Source of the DNA: Muraenolepis orangiensis
Lineage: Eukaryota > Chordata > Actinopteri > Gadiformes > Muraenolepididae
DNA: 64,000 bases
NCBI GenBank assembly: GCA_027704905.1
Contig: CM051007.1
Span: 22,895,812 to 22,959,811, forward strand
Reading direction: 5' to 3'
Under the pieces are notes generated by a model that saw only the letters and a program-made list of their open reading frames with translations, was not told the DNA's origin and made no database searches. The position numbers were made by a program, and so were the translations under genes. Shown here piece after piece: positions 57,384 to 64,000 of the stretch (positions are counted from its first letter, which is position 1; every line of letters begins with the position of its first letter).

Positions 57384-57577
57384 ATGGTAGTGCTTGGCAA
57401 TTTCCTGGGTTATTCCTCTCAGTTGGAACTGGGCTTCATTGGAACCATGGCCGGGGCCTGTGCTGCCACAACTCGGGCAACTTAATCACTGCGGCGTAGA
57501 CGTTAGCCGGAACTCCTGCCGGCGCTGCATTACTGTTTGCTTCGAGCATGATTTCTATCAGCGTTCGGGGTCACCAA

Positions 57578-57778
57578 TGTGGGAGTGAGTAGAAACGAGG
57601 AGACGGAGACAGGTTGTCGAGTCGAAAAGTTTACTCCCCAAAATGAACAGTAATAACAGCGGCAGTAGTCAGACATGTTAACGTATCAGAACCGGTACAT
57701 TCAAATCTCCCGCTCTAAACATTACCCAGAAAGCTTCTGGGTTGAATTGTCTTAAAGGAGCCGTAACTCCATCTCACA
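57578..57778 (-). repeat. 201-bp LTR (copy 2)
   Basis: Repeat of 46480-46680 with a base change near 57767 (CGTAACTCC against CGTAAATCC); primer site at 57559-57576. Confidence 0.65.
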
Positions 57779-58444
57779 GTGTCCAGTGAATGTCTGTGTC
57801 CCAAATGGGTCACCACAATATATAAATGATTTCGATGTATATGTTGTTTATATGTTGTATGTTGCTTTTTGCCTTTCTTGATTGTATCTTCTCCGGCGAT
57901 GTTGATTCATGTTGTGGAGCAGCAAAAAGTTAAGAAAAACCTAAACAAGAATCACATGAAATGTCTTAATCATAGTTTAATACACCTTCAGCCAGTGATT
58001 AAAGTTAACGACACCCTAAACACCCTTTGAACAACCCAATTAACCATGCGTTAAAAGTTAAACACTGATTAGCTGATTTAACGACACGTTAAGAGTTAAA
58101 CACCCTTTGAACAACCGGCCCCTGTTATGTTGTTAAGTGTTAGTCATGGAATTTAAAGATCGATCAATTCAGTTGGAAGGAAAAGTATCACCATAATGTG
58201 TTTTAAATGTTGCCGTTGCAGTGTACCTTTTTATTTATATATGAACTGCATATTGGAGCATTAATGAATATCTTGATGTATGTTACCGGGTTAGGTGCTG
58301 GGAATGTGGAGTTGTAAGGGGTGCAAAAAAAACGGTCTCAAGTAGGTCTAAGCTATTTAATCACTACAAGTTTAGCATCCACATTTTGGACTAAGTTCTC
58401 CTTTACCATGTACATACCTGCACTGTCCATGCACATTTAAAATG

Positions 58445-58560
58445 CACTCACATACATTTTACTCACATAAATGCAAATGTGTCCCAGACAGAGTTCCATC
58501 CCCTGTCTTCAAGACTTGCACTGACTAGCTGGCTCCTGAGTTCACGGACATCTACAATGC
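58445..58560. other. sequence beyond the duplicated block
   Basis: Unique to this side because copy 1 stops at the gap. No feature recognised. Confidence 0.4.
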
Positions 58561-58564
58561 AACA

Positions 58565-59510
58565 GAGATGTACAGAGATGTACAGAGATTATGTACAGAG
58601 ACAACAGCCTCGCACTGAATGTCAGCAAGACTAAGGAGCTCATCGTGGACTTCAGGAGCCACCGGGGCACCCACTCCAGCATCAGCCTGGCCGGGACAAT
58701 GGTGGAAGTCGTCAGCTGCTTCTGTTTCCTTGGGCTACAGATTTCCAATGACCTGGCGTGGACCCGCAACACGGAGGCCATGCTGAAGAAGGCACACCAG
58801 CGCCTCTATGCTCTGCGGTGCCTCAGAAAAAGGAATAGGCCAGAGGTGGCTAGTGAACTTCTACCGTGGCACCGTAGAGAGTCCTGACAAGTGGCGTTAC
58901 TGTGTGGTACGGAAACACCACTGAACGGGACAAGAAAGCCATCCAGAGGGTCATGAGGACGACAGCGAAGATCATCGGGTGTGCACTTCCATGCATTGAG
59001 GAGATCTGTAGGACCAGATGTCAGAAGAAGGCCATGTCCATCATAAAGGACTGTAACCACCCTGGGCACCATCTCTTCTTCCCCCTACCGTCTGGTCGCC
59101 GGTTGCACAGCATCCGTACAAGTACTACAAGGTTTAAGGATAGTTTTTATCCACAGGCAGTGTGCCCACTGAACTGCTAGGAGTGCTGCCACTTTCACTA
59201 ACATTAGCATTAACATTACAGTTACATATTTTGCTGGACTTTCTGGACTCATTACAGCTACTGCACTGTGCTGCACTGTATGATTCATGATTCTGCTGCA
59301 CTACTGGCACTTTAAATGCTTTAAAATCTTTTTGCACATTCAACAGATGTTCATACCATCTTTCAATCACTTTGCTTTCCTTTTTTTGTTCATTTTTATT
59401 GTATATATTATTTTTATGGTATTGTTTTTGGAGATGTATACTGCGGGAGGGAAAAGGGAGTAAGCGTTCCAATTGACTTGTTACAAATGGCAAATAAATA
59501 TCTTGTATCA
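58565..59510 (+). pseudogene. CR1/Rex1-like LINE, C-terminal part and 3' end
   Basis: Frame 58591-58887 has NSLALNVSKTKELIVDF and the FLGLQISNDLAWT block; a frameshift leads to 58902-59180 with MWYGNTTERDKKAIQRV and LPSGRRLHSIRTSTTRFKD. The 3' end has the CTGCGGGAGGGAAAAGGGAGTA block and AAATAAATATCTTG. The catalytic box is missing (5'-truncated). Confidence 0.8.
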
Positions 59511-59519
59511 ACACTTCAA

Positions 59520-60945
59520 CAGTCTGTCGTCCCTGTGTGCTTCAAAGAGCCTCAATGATTATGGTCCAATGGCTTTAACACCCATATCCATGAACTGCCT
59601 GGAGAAACTGGTCATGTCACACATAAACATTACCATCCCGACTCCCTGGACCAACTCGTTTGCATTCAGACCAATCGGGTCAGTAGAAAATGCCATCTAC
59701 CTGGCACTACACACAGCCCTACATAGGGACACCTACGTCAGACTGTTGTTCATTGACTCATTGACTTAGTTCCCGCCAAGCTGGTCCTGATCTGAGGGAC
59801 TTAGGGCTGGGTGCCCCCATCTGTACCTGGATTATGGACTTCATGACGGGCAGGCCTTACGTGGTAAAGATTGAAATATATATATATATCTCATCCACTC
59901 TGGTCCTCAACACCAGAGCACCCCAAGGCTGCCTCAAACTCTGGCTTTACTCTCTTTACACACATGACTGTACTGCCACACACAGCAACAATCGGATTAT
60001 CAAGTTTGCTGACGACACCATAGTCATCGGCCTGATAAGCGACAACGACAAAACAGAGTACAGAGATGAGGTAGTCCTGCTGACATGATGGTGCAAGTAC
60101 AACAGCCTTGCACTGAATGTCAGAAAGACTAAGGAGCTCATTATGGACTTCAGGAGCCAGAGAGGCACCCACTCTACCATCAGCCTGGATGGGACACCGG
60201 TGGAAATAATCAGTTGCCTCCGTTTCCTGGGACAACAGATCTCCGACAAGCTGGCATGGACCCACAACCTGGAGGACATGCTGAAGAAGGCACACTAGCG
60301 TCTTTACACCCTGTAGCCTCAAGAAAAGCGACATAGGCAAACAGTGGCTGGTAAACTTCTCTCGTGGCACTGTAGAGAGCGTCCTGACAAGTGGCATCAC
60401 TCTGTGGTATGGCAACACTTGCACAGGACAGGAAAGTGTTCCAGAGGGTCGTGAGGACAGCAAAAAATCATCAAAAGATCAAAGTGAAAATCATCTGGTG
60501 AGCACTTCCATGCATTGAGGAGATCTTTAGGATCAGTTGTTGGAATAAGGCCATCTCCATCACAATTATTCACCCATATTACATTACACTATCCTGCACT
60601 GTAGTCATGATGCTGCTGCACTACTGGCACTTTAAAATGTTTTTTGCACAATTCATCAGTCACTTTATTGTTCTTTTTTTAATCTATTGTATTGTTATAT
60701 TATTGTGTTGTATAGTATAAAGTATAGTACATTGTTGAGCATATCGTTGAGCAGCAGGTATAGTATAGTATAGTATTGTTTTGTATAGTATAGTATTGTT
60801 TTGTTTAGTACAGTACCTACAATGTTGTAGGAAATTCATACTGCGGGAGAGAATGGGGAGTAAGCATTTCATTGTACATTCAAGATTGAAGATGCTATGC
60901 AATGTTAATTGCCATTTGCAGCAAAATATTGAATCTTTGAATCTC
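59520..60945 (+). pseudogene. second CR1/Rex1-like LINE, decayed, with catalytic region
   Basis: Begins directly after the previous element with the DYGPMALTPI block. It continues through YVRLLFID, NTRAPQGC, the intact-looking KFADDTIVIGLI box near 60003-60030, and the KTKELIMDFRSQRGTHSTISL block, with several stops and shifts (for example TAG near 60297). It ends with CATACTGCGGGAGAGAATGG and a CAAGATTGAA tail. Two copies of one family lie head to tail. Confidence 0.8.
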
Positions 60946-60982
60946 TAAATCACACAAAAACTGAAAACACTGCCATCACATA

Positions 60983-61276
60983 TTGATTGATTTTAAACCA
61001 GGAGTATTTATAACTGGGATATCCTCTGTAAATAAATTAGAGGCAAAGTGTCTGGAGGAGTGTTTAGAGCAGTCAGATACTTCCATTCCTTCAAATAGTA
61101 CTTTTATAACCAATATGTTCAGCTGCTTTACTGGGGAAATGGTGACAGGAATGCGGGACGTGATAAGGGGGGGCAGTCTGCAAATCCTGACAATTTTTTT
61201 CCTTGCTGGAGAAAAGCCAAGGACATTCCTATGTAGATGTAGATTTGAAACCTGTAACGCACTTGGTACTTCCTGA
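60983..61276 (+). other. 97-codon open frame, unrecognised
   Basis: The composition looks coding and the last 30 residues (FFLAGEKPRTFLCRCRFETC) can be followed, with stops, in the arm repeat at 14675-14765. So the repeat unit may have captured or encoded a protein domain once. I cannot name the family. Probably a fragment. Confidence 0.3.
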
Positions 61277-62093
61277 AAGACACACAAGATTTGTGCTGTT
61301 TTTTGGATATTGGTGAACTCAATGCTATCATCTATTTAATTGTATGTTTTGTGAAAAACCGTAACAGTACCCGACAACTTGACTAAAGAGTCAAATCATC
61401 TGGGGATAGTACTCCAAATAATGTTGGTTGCAGGTTGATGTCGGGAAAAACTACTTGTATCTCTGCCTGTGCATTATTATCTTACTTTCTAAAAGTAATA
61501 CAAGGTTACCACTTTAATGTATTGTGAATCCATTGTACTTCAAGCATCAAACTATTTTAAACAATCTAATGTGAATGAAATTATTTGATTTGACAAGCAA
61601 TAGTGAATCAAGAAAACATGGAAAATTAGGCCAGGGGGCCACATTCTGATAATGTGGGACCGATGCACACGTTGAAATCAAGTTAAAAAAAATTCAGTGA
61701 CTTACCTTCTCCAGATCTCTGCCACATTCAAACTCTGTCTGCCGCTTCTTCATGCTGCCTCATGACTGAAGAATATCTGTTCTCTAGAGGTGGGGCTTAA
61801 GCCAGCATTCCTCCAAGGTCATTCAAATGTTGTATTTTACTGAAGTTGTGTGCATTGAACAAGAAACATTATGATGTTTGACTCTTAAAAGAAACATACA
61901 CCATTGTCCCCTAACATTAGTGAAAAAGTGTTTTTGTTTAACAAAATAAACCAGATGTGGAGTGTGTGTGGTTGGGGGATCAAGGCCCACAGGGTACAAC
62001 AGCCACCACCACACACACTCGAGGAAGAGAGCTCTAGCATGTACCATCTGCTATGTTCACAATGATTCAAACTCTAACAATAAACCGGACAGT

Positions 62094-62413
62094 CAAGTCA
62101 AGTCAAGTTTATTGTCACTTCACAGTTTACACATAGTATAAAAGTATATAAAGTATAAAGCAGTGAGTGAAAATATTATGTGCAATACCCGACGACAGAC
62201 AGCAGTTATAAAAATAAGATAAAAATAAATTAAAATAGAATAAAACAGAATAGAGTAAAAGTAAAAAAATATGTATGTATAAATCAATGTAATAAAATAT
62301 ACATTGTTATATGCTATACACCCTTGTTCAGCAGCCTGATGGCCTGACTGTGGAAGCTATCTCTGAGTCTAGTTGTACGGCACTTGATACTGCGGTATCG
62401 CCTGCCTGACGGT
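62094..62413 (-). pseudogene. 5'-truncated LINE of the same family as 17000-20220
   Basis: About 320 bp: the ACTTG-type tail, 3' untranslated region and the last codons of the frame (RRYRSIKC region). It is inserted between AAACCGGA and TACATCATC of the repeat, a different place from the full-length copy. No clear target duplication seen. Confidence 0.8.
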
Positions 62414-62689
62414 TACATCATCACCCTGTTTCCTTGTCTTCAGGAGGAGCCCGCAAGCAGCCATGTTACTGGCTAGTGGCATCCCTTGCCTGCTTATTTC
62501 TTACAAATAATCGAACAAATTAATAATCTTATTAAAAAAAAAGTGTGTTACAGTAGGTACAAACACAATTTTAAAATAATGCAATCAGTTCCATTTCGTA
62601 ATCACCCTCTCAATGTCTCATAGTATCAATGAAATACTGCACACTGCATGTTCTCAATATGAAATATTCCACATCCATATGTAGCAGTC

Positions 62690-63590
62690 AACGCTGTTTC
62701 AAGATTTCTCTTTCAAGATTCAAGATTTCAACATTTTTATTTGTCACATAGACATACAGGATATGCAGTGAAATGAAAGTGGCAGTGTCATGCGGAAATT
62801 GTGCAAATACAATCTGCAAACTGCAATAAACTATGTATGTACAAATGTATACAATGTATAAAGGTCAATTCAACAGTATTTACAACTAGTTGGGATAAAT
62901 ATGAGTATATAAGTGGGAGTACATTTGAAGTATACGGTCCAGAAACTAGAAACAAATATTTGGTATTTGTATAAATATGTGTGTATGCTATATAGTATAT
63001 AGCACATATATAGTATGTAGCAAAGGGAAGATCTGTATTGACAGTCTTGAAAAAACTTAGTCTCTACCTGCCTCTATATGTGGATGGTAGAACCGGTTTA
63101 TTTTGACAGTTAAATAATGATCCATATGTAGCCCCTCTCCTGCTGGAGGGGACAGGTGCAGAGAGACTTGGGCCTGGGTGAGAGGGGTCGAGAAAAAACA
63201 GAACAAGACAAGAATAATACAAGGCAAAACAATATGTACAAAAATATTCAGTGAGCGGACTAAGTCCAGTGTAAATTTAGCATTTTAATCTAAATCTAAA
63301 TATAAGTATAAATAAATATTTCTGTATGAATATATGTGTGGGTGTATGAGGGATGGGTCCAGCGGGGGGGGAGGGTAGAGACGGGGGGGGGGGGGGGGGG
63401 GAGGAGGGGGGGTCTTCAGAGGGGAAGGCGGGCCTCATTGACGAGACTGGAGGCCGTGGGGAAGACGCTCTGTTCCATAATCTTTCTGGCCCGCTTCAGG
63501 GCCCTGGAGTCATGTAGGGTCTGGAGGGAAGGCAGGTTGCAGCCGATCACTCTCTCCGCAGAGCGTATGACACGCTGCGGGTTGGACTTG
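62690..63590 (-). pseudogene. CR1/Rex1-like LINE 3' fragment (third copy)
   Basis: Diverged copy of 20385-21347. It is shorter in the coding part: the LLPAGRRL block is deleted near 63470. It contains a G run near 63380-63400. Confidence 0.75.
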
Positions 63591-64000
63591 AGCCAAGTGC
63601 GTAAGTCTCCTCCTGCCGGTACATAGCCTCTCTTCCGCCAAGACTCCTACAGTGCCTCCCCGCGGCCACACACGGATACTGGGCACCTCGCGGTCCCAGG
63701 CTAAACTGTAGGGGATCTCGGAGCAGCAGTGGGCCCCAGAGGCGAGGCACGCAGGCCCACCGTCGTGTGGACACGCCCTGTCGTCCGCCAACCACTGCCC
63801 CAGCTATGGGCAAATAGTATGGACAGATGGGGCTCATATAAGCCATGGTAGGCAACCCATCTAGGAGATGGACACTCCGCTTGCGCCTGGCTCCGCACCG
63901 TACACCATCTGGAGGTGGGGAGCAAGGGCGGAAGGCTTAGGCCCGGAACGGCCAAAGTAGTGCTGTGAGGAGTTGTGCCCCACAGTTCTTTACCCTGCAC
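63591..64000. other. GC-rich sequence of unknown nature
   Basis: The homology to the arm repeat stops at GGTTGGACTTG. What follows is GC-rich with overlapping short frames on the minus strand (63510-63855 and 63701-64000). It could be another retroelement, but I recognise no domain. Confidence 0.3.

Larger units (their letters stand above)
37244..58444. repeat. direct duplication: 37244-47345 and 48346-58444
   Basis: The offset is about 11,100 and drifts only by a few bases of indel. Every repeat, remnant frame and transporter exon 1-3 recurs in the same order and strand. The end of the sequence before the gap equals the start of the sequence after it, the pattern of two overlapping contig ends. 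Confidence 0.95.
61200..63590. repeat. third, diverged copy of the arm repeat
   Basis: Follows the right arm in order: 61200-61435 matches 14690-15050, then 15645-15760, 16236-16805, 16811-16998, and 62566-63590 matches 20227-21347. Divergence is clearly higher than between the two arms. It has empty sites for the L2 tail (near 61436) and the full-length LINE (near 62562), lacks about 470 bases near 61555, and has its own LINE insertion at 62094. Confidence 0.85.

Noticed and set aside
48346..58444. A second complete transporter gene
   Set aside because: Only exons 1-3 are present and the block looks like an unmerged contig overlap; no exons 4-8 for this copy.
60983..61276. HECT-type ubiquitin ligase C-terminus
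   Set aside because: The resemblance was faint and the catalytic cysteine context could not be matched with confidence.

Overview
This window looks like vertebrate, most likely teleost fish, nuclear DNA. It has a split gene with GT-AG introns and fish-type LINEs: L2-like ends, a Rex3/RTE-like fragment and CR1/Rex1-like elements with short tandem-repeat tails. It also carries Ty3/gypsy, BEL/Pao-like and Ty1/copia-like remnants and tRNA-derived SINEs. I see no operons, rRNA, true tRNA genes or CRISPR arrays. All family names rest on motifs read by eye, not on database searches.

Layout. (1) 1-6851, minus strand: the 5' part of a Ty3/gypsy-like element with one LTR, a tRNA-Pro-type primer site, an open gag, a textbook -1 frameshift signal, and a pol frame I read open from the signal to the window edge. 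(2) 6007-13461 and 14462-25139 are near-identical inverted arms around a gap of exactly 1000 N. Each arm holds the same set: the 845-bp LTR, an L2 fragment with a foldback, a 633-bp LTR with a tRNA-Trp primer site, a LINE 3' end and an L2 tail. Only the right arm also carries a full-length LINE (17000-20220). (3) 25140-31900: nested repeats and sequence without a recognisable gene. (4) 31917-42519, minus strand: the one clear host gene, an SLC5A7/CHT1-like sodium-coupled transporter in eight coding exons, with one single-base frameshift in exon 5. (5) 37244-47345 is repeated almost exactly as 48346-58444 across a second 1000-N gap, so exons 1-3 and their upstream retroelement remnants occur twice. 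(6) 58445-64000: two decayed LINEs, then a diverged third copy of the arm repeat (about 61200-63590).

Reading of the whole. Both large duplications meet at fixed-size gaps and behave like overlapping contig ends. The simplest account is two haplotypes, or unmerged contig ends, placed side by side, once inverted and once in tandem; a real palindrome and a real partial gene duplication are the alternatives. The repeats give a relative history. The third copy has empty sites for both the L2 tail and the full-length LINE, and the two arms differ by the LINE insertion and by LTR-only versus LTR-plus-internal sequence. I found no evidence of a new biological system. The most unusual local structure is a 24-bp minisatellite whose unit is the exon 2 splice donor of the transporter gene.
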